Shown: piece by piece, positions 1 to 6,271 of the stretch
How the letters are laid out: the number at the start of each line of letters is the position of its first letter
Numbering within the stretch: position 1 is the first letter of the stretch
Source of the DNA: Gammaproteobacteria bacterium
Lineage (GTDB): Bacteria; Pseudomonadota; Gammaproteobacteria; Steroidobacterales; Steroidobacteraceae
Length of the DNA stretch: 6,572 bases
Direction: 5' to 3'
Assembly: GCA_028293725.1 (NCBI GenBank)
Contig: JAQGOE010000224.1
Location: 1 to 6,572, forward strand
The notes under the pieces: generated by a model
Databases searched by the model: none
Seen by the model: the letters and a program-made list of their open reading frames with translations, nothing else
What the model was told of the DNA's origin: nothing
Program-made: the position numbers and the translations under genes

Positions 1-851
1 TTTGCGGGCGGCTCGGGTGTCAGCCCGTACCGGCTGACACCTGCTGACGTGCCGACCTGATACTCGCAGTTATATTCGACAAAGTCGGTCATGTCCGGCC
101 GCCACCGATAGGTGCGCACCATGGACCAGGGGGCCGTGTACAACTCCGGATCATCGACCGTCGTGATGACCTCGAGCCGCGGTGTGCCGTAATCGATCCG
201 GCGTATTCTGAAAACCAGGTGTGCCTTGGTCGAGGCCGGCGTACCGTCCACATCGAGCCACAGCGCGCGCTTGTACCCGCGCGTGTCCACGACCAGCGTA
301 TCCCCCTCCCAGTGCCCGACGGAGTCACCCATATATTCGACCGGACCGGTGCCGCGGTGTGGCTGATTCAGCCGGACGGACCAGACGCCGTGATACTCCT
401 GGAACAAGAACGTGACAGCGTCCTTTGACTGGAAGATCTGGAACGGAAAGTTCAAATCGATCTGCCACGGTTGGCCCGGCGGAATGCACTCGGCCGAGGC
501 GTTCGCGTAAGGCAACTGGTCCACATAAGTGGCCTTCACCCGGTCATCGCGAATGCGCTGACCTTTCGCGCTAAACGGCAGCGGATTGCCGTACATATCA
601 TGCTCGATGCGAGTCTCGAGCAGCTGATCGTGGAACCAGGTGCCTTCCAGGTTGCGGGGATCAGACGCGGGCTTCCCCGCATCGGGGGGTAGCGGCGGCA
701 TCTCCGCTTTCAGCAGCGCCGCAGCAAAGCCAGCGCCGCCCGGCGGATCGAGAGTAGAAGGCAACTCAGCAGCCGAAGATACCGGCGCGAGCCGGGCACC
801 TATAATCGCCGGCACCAGCAGCACAATCCATCGCTTCCAGGAAGTGCGCAT
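1..851 (-). CDS. Exported protein of the 'GHWEGDTLVVDT' family, C-terminus cut by window edge
   Basis: I translated 283 codons from an ATG at 851 with no stop before the window edge, so the 3' end is missing. Residues 1-28 look like a Sec signal peptide: basic MRTSWKR, a hydrophobic core, then APVSSAA before ELPS. The mature part has the marks of a large, uncharacterised secreted family: 'NLEGTW' near 68-72, 'FPFQIFQ' near 135-141, 'GDSVGHWEGDTLVVDT' at 175-190, 'VDDPELYTAPW' at 232-242, and a late 'YNCEY' at 260-264. Two cysteines (C122 and C262) sit where relatives also tend to carry cysteine, so a disulfide is possible. The start overlaps the stop of the TonB receptor by one base (TAATG), so the two are almost certainly co-transcribed and probably translationally coupled. 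The function is unknown; a periplasmic role linked to the receptor is inference. It is more diverged from the two paralogues at 5483-6572 than they are from each other. Confidence 0.87.
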   Translation of the reverse strand, partial: MRTSWKRWIVLLVPAIIGARLAPVSSAAELPSTLDPPGGAGFAAALLKAEMPPLPPDAGKPASDPRNLEGTWFHDQLLETRIEHDMYGNPLPFSAKGQRIRDDRVKATYVDQLPYANASAECIPPGQPWQIDLNFPFQIFQSKDAVTFLFQEYHGVWSVRLNQPHRGTGPVEYMGDSVGHWEGDTLVVDTRGYKRALWLDVDGTPASTKAHLVFRIRRIDYGTPRLEVITTVDDPELYTAPWSMVRTYRWRPDMTDFVEYNCEYQVGTSAGVSRYGLTPEPPA

Positions 852-3115
852 TAGAAGTGAACCGTACCGATGAACCCGTAGGTGCGCGGCTCGTACTGGT
901 ATTGGATATAGGTGTATGGGGTCGTGCGCGAGGGCTGAATTCCTGTGACGTAACGATCATCACTGACGTTGCGGACGTATCCCGTGAGCGAGAATTTGCG
1001 ATTCCTCGACGTCCAGGTGGAACTCACATCGCCAATGACCTGTGCACGGATGCGGATCAGGGGCTCCAGTCCGTCCTGGTACATTTGTTGGGTCAAGTCT
1101 GAGGAATGGTTCGACAAGTAGCGGCCATCCGCGCGCAGCTCCATCGTTGAGCCACCGGGCAGGTTGAATTGATGAACGTACACACCATTGACCGTAACGG
1201 GCACCGCACCCGTTGGGACGCCGTTAGCGAGGTTGGATACTTTGTCCTCGGCGACAAACTGGGCGAACAGGGCCGGCTTATGCACGTAGTACGCGTTCGT
1301 ATAAGCTAGATTGAGCGCGATACGGTCCGCCGGGCTGAGCTGGAAGAGGGTCTCGATTTCCGCCCCGTACGCCTGAACCGGCACGCTGAACGCCCCCGCC
1401 AGGACCGCAAAAGGGTTAGCCGAGACGTTGACGTTCTGCAGCTGATACCCCCCATAGTTGTAGTAATAGACGTCGGCGTTGACCTGGAGACGATCGTCGA
1501 GGAAACGGTTTTTGGAACCGATTTCGTAGGCTTTGAGCGTCTCGTCCTGCAGAGGCAGCACACAGGCGGCCGGGGGCGTACCGCACGTCGATAGCGATAC
1601 GTCGCCTGGCGAGAAGCCGGTTGATAGCTGTGCATAAAGCAAGTTCTCAGGCGCGAGGTTCTGCTCCAGGCGGACTTTGTAAGTGGTGTCGTGATAGATC
1701 CGCAGGCCGGCATCCCCGGAGAGCGTGGAGCTGAGCAGGATCTCGGGCTGATGAAAGGTCGGCGTGCCCGGGAGGCCGTTGTTATTCGCGTTGAAGATAT
1801 ACTCTTCGTATGTTTGCACACGCGTGTAGTCGTAACGCAGCCCCGCCGTCAGGTGCGTCGTATCGGTAATTGGGTAGGACACCTCGGAAAACACTCCGCC
1901 TGCCTTGGTGCTCTTGCTGACATTCTCTCCAAAGCCGAAAGCGTTGGACACGGCGAAGACGATCGAGTCCGAGTTTTCCAAGTGGTTGTCATAAAACAGC
2001 GTACCGATCGCCCAACTGAGCTTGGAGCCTGCCTTCGAGGTCAGCCGCAGCTCATGCGTCATGAAGTTGTCCGAAGGCGTGCGCTCCGGGTTGTTGAGAT
2101 TGCCCAGAAACCCCCCGGAGACGACCACAGTGGCATTCTGGTACCACGTTCGATAGGCGGGCTCGTACGTCAAGGTCGCGAAGTGGAGATCCCAATCGAT
2201 TTGCGCCCAAGCCTGGCGGAAGTTGTTGTTTCCTTGACCCACCGGTGCCGCGCCATAAACAACCTTGTGGGGGTCGGGTGAGGCCACGGAGACCAGGCCC
2301 CCGGTTTTCTGCGTATTGTCTTCCAGCGCAAGCCCAGCCAGGATGGACAGATCGTCGGTAGCCTGATAGCGCAGCTTCACCCTGCCAGCGGTGTTTTCGG
2401 TCGCGCCGTCATCCCCATTGTAGAAACCCTTGCGCTTGTATTCGTTACCGGAAACCCGCAGCGCGAGCTTGTCTTCGACTATCGGGATGTTGACCGCCCC
2501 GGTGTAGTGTTGCAAGCCATAATCGCCAAACTCCACCGTGGCGTCGCCGCCGAACCCTTCGAGGTCTGGATTGCGGGTGTGGATTGCGATCACGCCGGCA
2601 GTTGCACTGCGGCCATAGAGCGTGCCCTGCGGCCCGCGCAGTACCTCGACATGGTCAATGTCGTATTGGCTCCCCACACCTTCATAAACGCCATCCACGT
2701 AAACTGCCGTGGCCGGAGCCACCGAGACATCGCTTCCCGATGCTCCCACGTTTGACTGTATGCCGCGAATGGTGATGCCCGCTCCGATGACATCCGTGCC
2801 ACCGCCAATGTTGGCCAGCGGCGATCCCGCAGCGCCACCGACAGCGCCCGGAACGTCTTCCAGGATATCTTGCAGAGTGAAGCGTCCTTCCTGGAGCAGG
2901 TCCTCGCCCCTGCGTACGCTGATGGACACGGCGGCCTTTTGCACATCCTCAACGCGCCGCTGCGCCGTGACGACAACCTCCTCGAGCTTGTTCACCAGTT
3001 CGCTCTCGGACGGCGTGGACTCGCTCGGCGGCAGCGCTTCACCCGCGCTCGCCGATTCGAAGAAAAAGCCACCCAGAACCCACATAGCAACCCGCAATCG
3101 CAATTCGCCTGCCAT
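851..3115 (-). CDS. TonB-dependent outer-membrane receptor
   Basis: This 754-residue outer-membrane receptor would import a ligand using TonB/ExbB/ExbD energy. Residues 1-24 form a signal peptide (FFFESASA, cut before GEAL). A TonB box 'LEEVVVTA' lies at 44-51. The plug domain runs from about 57 to 183, with 'ITIRGIQ' at 114-120, 'VYVDGVYEG' at 138-146 and the signature 'VEVLRGPQGTLYG' at 156-168. The rest is a 22-stranded-barrel-type region of alternating aromatic strands, ending in 'TYGFIGTVHF' with a C-terminal Phe, as expected for BAM-assembled barrels. Length is normal for the family. A Cys pair ('CGTPPAAC') in mid-barrel may close an extracellular loop by disulfide. I prefer the ATG at 3115. 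A TTG at 3127 would add four residues (MGGV) and would place the G tract inside the gene. The ligand cannot be told: no siderophore or vitamin genes are adjacent, and the plug resembles the broad sphingomonad/Steroidobacter group of receptors rather than one of known specificity. Confidence 0.96.
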   Translation of the reverse strand: MAGELRLRVAMWVLGGFFFESASAGEALPPSESTPSESELVNKLEEVVVTAQRRVEDVQKAAVSISVRRGEDLLQEGRFTLQDILEDVPGAVGGAAGSPLANIGGGTDVIGAGITIRGIQSNVGASGSDVSVAPATAVYVDGVYEGVGSQYDIDHVEVLRGPQGTLYGRSATAGVIAIHTRNPDLEGFGGDATVEFGDYGLQHYTGAVNIPIVEDKLALRVSGNEYKRKGFYNGDDGATENTAGRVKLRYQATDDLSILAGLALEDNTQKTGGLVSVASPDPHKVVYGAAPVGQGNNNFRQAWAQIDWDLHFATLTYEPAYRTWYQNATVVVSGGFLGNLNNPERTPSDNFMTHELRLTSKAGSKLSWAIGTLFYDNHLENSDSIVFAVSNAFGFGENVSKSTKAGGVFSEVSYPITDTTHLTAGLRYDYTRVQTYEEYIFNANNNGLPGTPTFHQPEILLSSTLSGDAGLRIYHDTTYKVRLEQNLAPENLLYAQLSTGFSPGDVSLSTCGTPPAACVLPLQDETLKAYEIGSKNRFLDDRLQVNADVYYYNYGGYQLQNVNVSANPFAVLAGAFSVPVQAYGAEIETLFQLSPADRIALNLAYTNAYYVHKPALFAQFVAEDKVSNLANGVPTGAVPVTVNGVYVHQFNLPGGSTMELRADGRYLSNHSSDLTQQMYQDGLEPLIRIRAQVIGDVSSTWTSRNRKFSLTGYVRNVSDDRYVTGIQPSRTTPYTYIQYQYEPRTYGFIGTVHF

Positions 3116-3117
3116 GA

Positions 3118-3125
3118 CCCCCCCC
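3118..3125 (-). repeat. Eight-G homopolymer at the ribosome-binding position of the TonB receptor
   Basis: The coding strand reads GAGTT, then eight G, then TC before the ATG at 3115. No ordinary AGGAGG is present, so this tract is either the Shine-Dalgarno substitute or an incidental run. Runs of G in this position of outer-membrane protein genes can vary in length and alter expression in some bacteria; whether this one does is unknown. Confidence 0.6.
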
Positions 3126-3127
3126 AA

Positions 3128-3289
3128 CTCGTGGTTACACGACCCGCGCTCATCGGCTCATGCCGCGACCGGCGACGTGAATTGTTTGAAAGCGCAGCTC
3201 CAGTCACATTAGCCGGGCATTCTCAGTGCAGCTATTCAATTTTTGTGTATCACCTGACACACAAATAGCTCTGTCGGCATCCGCTGGAG
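3128..3289. other. Intergenic region between LysR gene and TonB receptor
   Basis: This is 162 bases without a gene. It is AT-rich around 3225-3270 and GC-rich near the receptor. The AT-rich part holds the inverted repeat described separately. I looked for a sigma-70 promoter towards the receptor and found only poor matches, such as TTGAAT followed by TAATGT with a spacer of about 21. I saw no G+C hairpin followed by a U-run, so read-through from the upstream operon is possible. Confidence 0.6.
3242..3265. promoter_or_regulatory. Candidate operator: 10-bp inverted repeat with 4-bp spacer
   Basis: The arms are TTTGTGTATC and GACACACAAA around the spacer ACCT, and 9 of 10 positions pair. The centre lies about 138 bases upstream of the receptor ATG and just downstream of the LysR stop. 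The stem is AT-rich with no following U-run, which fits a protein-binding dyad better than a terminator. Its symmetry gives T-N12-A rather than the classical LysR T-N11-A, so the cognate regulator may be the adjacent LysR protein or another dimeric repressor. The role is inferred. Confidence 0.5.
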
Positions 3290-4318
3290 TTATGATTTGC
3301 GCACTTCTCCAGCCGCACTCACCTGCGTGAGGCATTCGATGAAGAGCTCGATATGACCCGCTTCGGCAGTGCTTGCGCGGCGCCGCAGGACGACACCCAT
3401 CGGTTGAACGATCGACTCCGTTGGCTTGCCCAGAATCTGCAACTGGCGCGCACGAAGTTCGGCTCGGAACAGGCCTCGCGGCATGACCGCGAGCCAATCG
3501 TGGCCGGTGAGCAACAGCTCTTTGATCAGCATGGAGGACGTGGTTTCAATCTTCGCCGCGGGCATCTCGAGCCGCAGCGCGTGTAAGGTGGCAACCACAT
3601 CTTTGTAGGGGGCACTGTCGGGCGGGGGTAGAACCCAGGAGCCCGCGTGCACGTCAGCGGCCGTCAACAACCCACCGCTGTCGGCGGTTCGGTAGTCCCG
3701 ACTCGCAAGCACCACGAGGGCGTCACGATAGATGAACTCCTCCGTCAAACCCTCAGGCAGCTCGTCGTTACCGACTCGACAGACCACCGCATCGAGCTCT
3801 CCAGCGCCGACCGCCGCGAATAGAATGTCCTTCGGACCCTCGCGAAGAACGATTCTGCAGCCCGGTACTCGCTGCGCGAAACGGCCCAGAGCCGGGGGTA
3901 TGAATCCCACGAGCCCGGGCGGTACGCCTACGGCGAGTGACAACGGGCGGCTACCGGCGCGCACGAGAGCCAAGTCGCGGCAAGCGGAGTTGCCCTCCGC
4001 GCGTATCTTCCGTGCAAGCTCGGCAAGGATTCGGCCGGCTTCAGTCAGCTCGATACCCCTTGCATGACGTAGTAGCAGTGGGGTCTGCAACGAAAGCTCG
4101 AGCTCGCGCACGATGCGAGATACTGCGGACTGGGCGACGCAGCGCACATCGGCCGCCCCGTTGATACTTCCGGCTTGCGCGACGTCGAGAAACACCATCA
4201 CGTGGTTGTAATTCAACCTCGACGGCGCGACGGCAGCCAGTCGTGTTCTCAACTCCGAGATTTTCGTGATCGGTTCCACGGTCTCGAGTGCGCTCGCCCC
4301 TGGTGCCGTCGCTGTCAA
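3290..4318 (-). CDS. LysR-type transcriptional regulator
   Basis: This is a 342-residue DNA-binding regulator. The winged helix-turn-helix spans about residues 36-95, starting 'LNYNHVMVFLDVAQAGS' and containing the recognition-helix pattern 'CVAQSAVSRIVRELE', then 'LLLRHARGIELTEAG'. From about residue 125 the effector-binding domain follows: 'LSLAVGVPPGLVGFIPPAL', 'GELDAVVCRVG' and 'ALVVLASRDYR' are typical of the periplasmic-binding-protein-like fold. It resembles GbpR/aromatic-type LysR proteins in general form, but no effector can be named. The longest reading starts at a TTG whose TTGA overlaps the stop of the SnoaL-like gene. That gives an unusual leader of about 35 residues before the HTH and has no clear Shine-Dalgarno. 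Internal GTG at 4279 (with GAG five bases upstream) or TTG at 4252 would give a more usual N-terminus. Being inside an operon with its presumed targets, not divergent from them, is atypical for this family. Confidence 0.93.
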   Translation of the reverse strand: MTATAPGASALETVEPITKISELRTRLAAVAPSRLNYNHVMVFLDVAQAGSINGAADVRCVAQSAVSRIVRELELSLQTPLLLRHARGIELTEAGRILAELARKIRAEGNSACRDLALVRAGSRPLSLAVGVPPGLVGFIPPALGRFAQRVPGCRIVLREGPKDILFAAVGAGELDAVVCRVGNDELPEGLTEEFIYRDALVVLASRDYRTADSGGLLTAADVHAGSWVLPPPDSAPYKDVVATLHALRLEMPAAKIETTSSMLIKELLLTGHDWLAVMPRGLFRAELRARQLQILGKPTESIVQPMGVVLRRRASTAEAGHIELFIECLTQVSAAGEVRKS

Positions 4319-4887
4319 GGAGTTGGCCGTGCGGTGGGTGTCGGATTGTCTTGCTTGCCCGGGGCACTCATTCCGGCAGGGGGAGCCAGACCGGCCGGCA
4401 TGATATCCCAGTGCTCGGCGAGCCGGCCGTCGTGTATGCGAAACATGTTGAAGATATATATCGGCTGTTTGTGGCCGTCCGGACTCACGACGTCGCGGCT
4501 CGTGAGGAGCATCACTCGATCGCCCTCGGCCATCACGGTAACGACCGTGGCTGGCTTGGAACCCGGATCGGGCGGCATCGCGGGCGCTTGCTCCAGAGCC
4601 CGGATAAAGCCCTCTCTCCCCGACCCGAAGCGGGCAAACATTTCGCTGTGCTGAATATAGTCCGGCGCAATGTATTTCGCTGCGATCTCACTGACCCGCG
4701 CACGCAACTGACCCGCGGCCTCGGCACGATCCAGCTGCGCGTAAAATTCGAGCACCAATGTCTTGTTGGCCTCCGGACCCGCAGTTTCGGCGCACTGCGC
4801 GGTGCTCACGAATGCGACCAACACCAGCCCCGCGGCCAGCAAGCCGCGCCACGCGCGGTAACAGGAGAACTCAACGCGTCGAGTCAC
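4315..4887 (-). CDS. Exported SnoaL-like / NTF2-fold protein
   Basis: The 190-residue product starts at a GTG that shares GTGA with the stop of the DUF6152 gene. The open frame reaches upstream to 5160, but that part is the shadow of DUF6152. Residues 1-33 form a signal peptide: VTRR, a hydrophobic stretch LLAAGLVLVAFVSTA, and a likely cut after AQCA. The domain at about 38-165 is typical of the SnoaL-like polyketide cyclase group (COG4922 type): 'NKTLVLEFYAQL' at 41-52, 'YIAPDYIQHS' at 72-81, 'GREGF' at 90-94, 'VMAEGDRVML' at 118-127, and 'FRIHDGRLAEHWDIMP' at 149-164. H80, H159 and D161 line the place where catalytic residues lie in SnoaL relatives. The tail after 165 is Pro/Ala-rich and probably disordered. 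Members of this fold include aldol-condensing cyclases and isomerases but also many non-enzymes, so the reaction is not known. An exported form implies a periplasmic substrate. Confidence 0.87.
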   Translation of the reverse strand: MTRRVEFSCYRAWRGLLAAGLVLVAFVSTAQCAETAGPEANKTLVLEFYAQLDRAEAAGQLRARVSEIAAKYIAPDYIQHSEMFARFGSGREGFIRALEQAPAMPPDPGSKPATVVTVMAEGDRVMLLTSRDVVSPDGHKQPIYIFNMFRIHDGRLAEHWDIMPAGLAPPAGMSAPGKQDNPTPTARPTP

Positions 4888-5342
4888 TTTTGAATCTCCG
4901 ACTTGGTCCCCGGCGGGGGCGGAAAACCCCCATGCAACACGCGTCCATCCTCGAGTTTCAGCTCCACGAGCTCCCCGCCTGGCAGTCCGTTTCGGTTCGG
5001 GTGCCACGATAGGGTCACTTTCGCGCCGAGCCGGAAATCCTTGGGTTTGAAGCCTTGCCCGGAGATCACCGAGGGTGACCCCGTCGTGACCGAAACTTCC
5101 GCCACTGCGCCCTGTTCGTTCATATAGACGACCGTCATTCCCGAGTGCGGCGCGTTCCAATCAAACTCCTTGAGGGTGCCCGCGACCGTCTTGGTGATTT
5201 TCTGGTCGTAAGCGGCAAACGAGTGATGCGCATACGATGGGAGGGTCCACAGCGCTGTCGAGCCCACTAAAAGCGCGGCACAACACCTTTGGCTCCAACG
5301 CTGAGTTGTTCGCGCCGCGATCGCGGGACGAATCTTTCGCAT
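4884..5342 (-). CDS. Exported DUF6152 family protein
   Basis: This 152-residue protein is read from the ATG at 5342. An in-frame ATG at 5372 would add ten residues; I prefer the shorter form because GAGA lies about seven bases upstream and the signal peptide is more compact, though an AGG before 5372 makes that start possible too. Residues 1-38 are a signal peptide with a long basic n-region, then CCAALLVGSTALWTLPSYA, cut before 'HHSFAAYD' (39-46). That HHSF start of the mature chain is the hallmark of DUF6152. The rest follows the family: 'VAGTLKEFDWNAPHSGMTV', a central 'VTTGSPSVISGQGF', and 'LGAKVTLSWHPNRNGLPGGE', consistent with a small beta-rich periplasmic domain. The twin His at the mature N-terminus could bind metal, but this is speculation. 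The biochemical role of the family is not established to my knowledge. It is the first gene after the promoter at 5435-5461 and overlaps the SnoaL-like gene by four bases. Confidence 0.9.
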   Translation of the reverse strand: MRKIRPAIAARTTQRWSQRCCAALLVGSTALWTLPSYAHHSFAAYDQKITKTVAGTLKEFDWNAPHSGMTVVYMNEQGAVAEVSVTTGSPSVISGQGFKPKDFRLGAKVTLSWHPNRNGLPGGELVELKLEDGRVLHGGFPPPPGTKSEIQK

Positions 5343-5432
5343 AATCGGTTCTCGGCTGGTGATCAGTGTCATTCGGCGGCCTGGCCGTCATCGCGCGTGC
5401 ACCGGCTGCGCGCAAGGCCTTGATGTCGCTGT

Positions 5433-5461
5433 AAATTATAAATGCGAGTATCGATAGTCAA
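5433..5461 (-). promoter_or_regulatory. Sigma-70-like promoter for the DUF6152-SnoaL-LysR operon
   Basis: On the minus strand a -35 box TTGACT (5461-5456) is followed after 17 bases by TAATTT (5438-5433). A perfect TATAAT sits at 5440-5435 with a 15-base spacer. Either register gives a strong match to the housekeeping consensus, in an otherwise GC-rich window and just upstream of the first gene of an operon. Transcription would begin near 5426-5430. Confidence 0.65.
5446..5459. promoter_or_regulatory. Short dyad overlapping the -35/spacer region
   Basis: The sequence GAGTATCGATAGTC is a 14-base imperfect palindrome with six of seven pairs matching and a perfect core TATCGATA at 5449-5456. 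It overlaps the -35 box and the spacer, where a bound repressor would block RNA polymerase. Short palindromes arise by chance, so this is only a candidate operator. Confidence 0.3.
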
Positions 5462-5482
5462 TTCTCTTATCTGTTTTTTACT

Positions 5483-6271
5483 TCACGATTTACCCATAGC
5501 TCCCGGCTTGCCCACAGCAGCGGGCAGCGGCAGCCCGCCGGCATGCTTGCGATCGAGGCAGACGTCTTCGTGGAACGGGTAGAGAGTGTCGGACTGGCGT
5601 TTGTACGTGAGTACGGCATCCCACGGCTGCGTGAAGTACTGCGGATCGACGATCGTGATGCGATCTTCGAGCGTGTCACTATCCTTCAAGCGAAGGTGCT
5701 CGGTTAGCTGCAGGTCCTCGCTGCTCGGGATGAATTCATCGAGCAGCTTCTGCTCTGAGAACTTCGTGGAATGCGCCACGAGCGTTTCCCCCTCCCAATG
5801 TCCTGTGGTCGTGCCCTTCGCCGTGCCCACGTCCCCCCCGCCGGTGGCCATCCCTTCCTGCATGGGGTTCTTCAGCTGCGGGCCGCCTTCCATGATGATT
5901 TCGCGCAGCAGCCGGTTCCACTCAAAAAGCATCGCCACCTGCTGCGGCCGCTGATAGATTTTGATCAGCATGGGCGTCAGCATCAGTCGCGGCAGTCCTG
6001 GCGATGCGCAGCGCATTTGCGTCGGATCGAAGCTGTAATCGCCTTTCTCCGCGGCCGCCATGTTCTGTTCGAGCGCCGCGCGCCCCTGCGCTGTGAAGGG
6101 GATCTGTGTGGGGTTGGCCGGCTTGAGCACCGCCTGGGATGACTCGAGCTTCCACACCCCTTCGAGCTTCCCGTGATTCTCGTTGCATCCGGCCAACTCG
6201 ACACCCAAGACCGCAAGAGCCGTAACGAGCAGGCGACTTGCGGCGACGCCCCTGCCGCGCACATTCCTCAT
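5483..6271 (-). CDS. Predicted lipoprotein of the 'GHWEGDTLVVDT' family
   Basis: The 262-residue product starts at the ATG at 6271. An in-frame GTG at 6292 is possible, but 6271 shares ATGA with the previous stop and gives a clean lipoprotein signal: basic MRNVRGRG, a hydrophobic core, and lipobox LAGC at 26-29, with C29 the lipidated residue. Asn at +2 is not the Asp retention signal, so outer-membrane sorting is likely by E. coli rules. The mature part shows 'KLEGVWKLES' at 35-44, 'MRCASPGLPRLML' at 86-98, 'REIIMEGG' at 123-130, 'GHWEGETLVAHST' at 157-169, 'LTEHLRLK' at 189-196, 'ITIVDPQYFTQPW' at 205-217 and 'DVCLDR' at 236-241. These are the landmarks of a widespread uncharacterised secreted family. 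A glycine/threonine-rich stretch at about 141-156 is longer than in usual members. C88 and C238 could pair. Function unknown. It is a close paralogue of the partial gene upstream and a distant one of the gene at 1-851. Confidence 0.88.
   Translation of the reverse strand: MRNVRGRGVAASRLLVTALAVLGVELAGCNENHGKLEGVWKLESSQAVLKPANPTQIPFTAQGRAALEQNMAAAEKGDYSFDPTQMRCASPGLPRLMLTPMLIKIYQRPQQVAMLFEWNRLLREIIMEGGPQLKNPMQEGMATGGGDVGTAKGTTTGHWEGETLVAHSTKFSEQKLLDEFIPSSEDLQLTEHLRLKDSDTLEDRITIVDPQYFTQPWDAVLTYKRQSDTLYPFHEDVCLDRKHAGGLPLPAAVGKPGAMGKS

Larger units (their letters stand above)
5373..5482. other. Intergenic region carrying the operon promoter
   Basis: This AT-rich gap lies between the lipoprotein stop and the DUF6152 gene. 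On the minus strand it begins with an A-rich stretch after the lipoprotein stop, with no hairpin, so no terminator is evident. It then contains the promoter and dyad listed separately, followed by a GC-rich leader of about 55-85 bases to the DUF6152 start. Confidence 0.6.

Noticed and set aside
1691..2281. Plus-strand open frame of 196 codons opposite the TonB receptor
   Set aside because: It is antisense to a well-supported receptor gene, has no recognisable domain, and its composition fits a shadow frame of GC-rich coding DNA.
3128..3180. Short GC stems (such as CGGC/GCCG) as a terminator before the receptor
   Set aside because: Stems are only four base pairs and no U-run follows on either strand.
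3242..3265. CRP-type site
   Set aside because: The half-sites are TGTGT/ACACA with an eight-base gap, not TGTGA-N6-TCACA.
4288..4893. Plus-strand open frame of 201 codons opposite the SnoaL-like gene
   Set aside because: The minus-strand frame has clear family motifs and a signal peptide; this one has none and spans a gene junction.
4888..5160. N-terminal extension of the SnoaL-like gene up to 5160
   Set aside because: This stretch is the out-of-frame shadow of the DUF6152 gene. The GTG at 4887 immediately precedes a good signal peptide.
5161..5415. 84-codon minus-strand frame over the DUF6152 start, as a possible leader peptide
   Set aside because: It mostly overlaps the DUF6152 coding region in another frame, starts at a TTG with no ribosome-binding site, and looks like a shadow.
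5462..5482. T-rich run after the lipoprotein gene as a terminator
   Set aside because: The T-run is on the plus strand; the transcript of the minus-strand gene would carry A here, and no hairpin precedes it.
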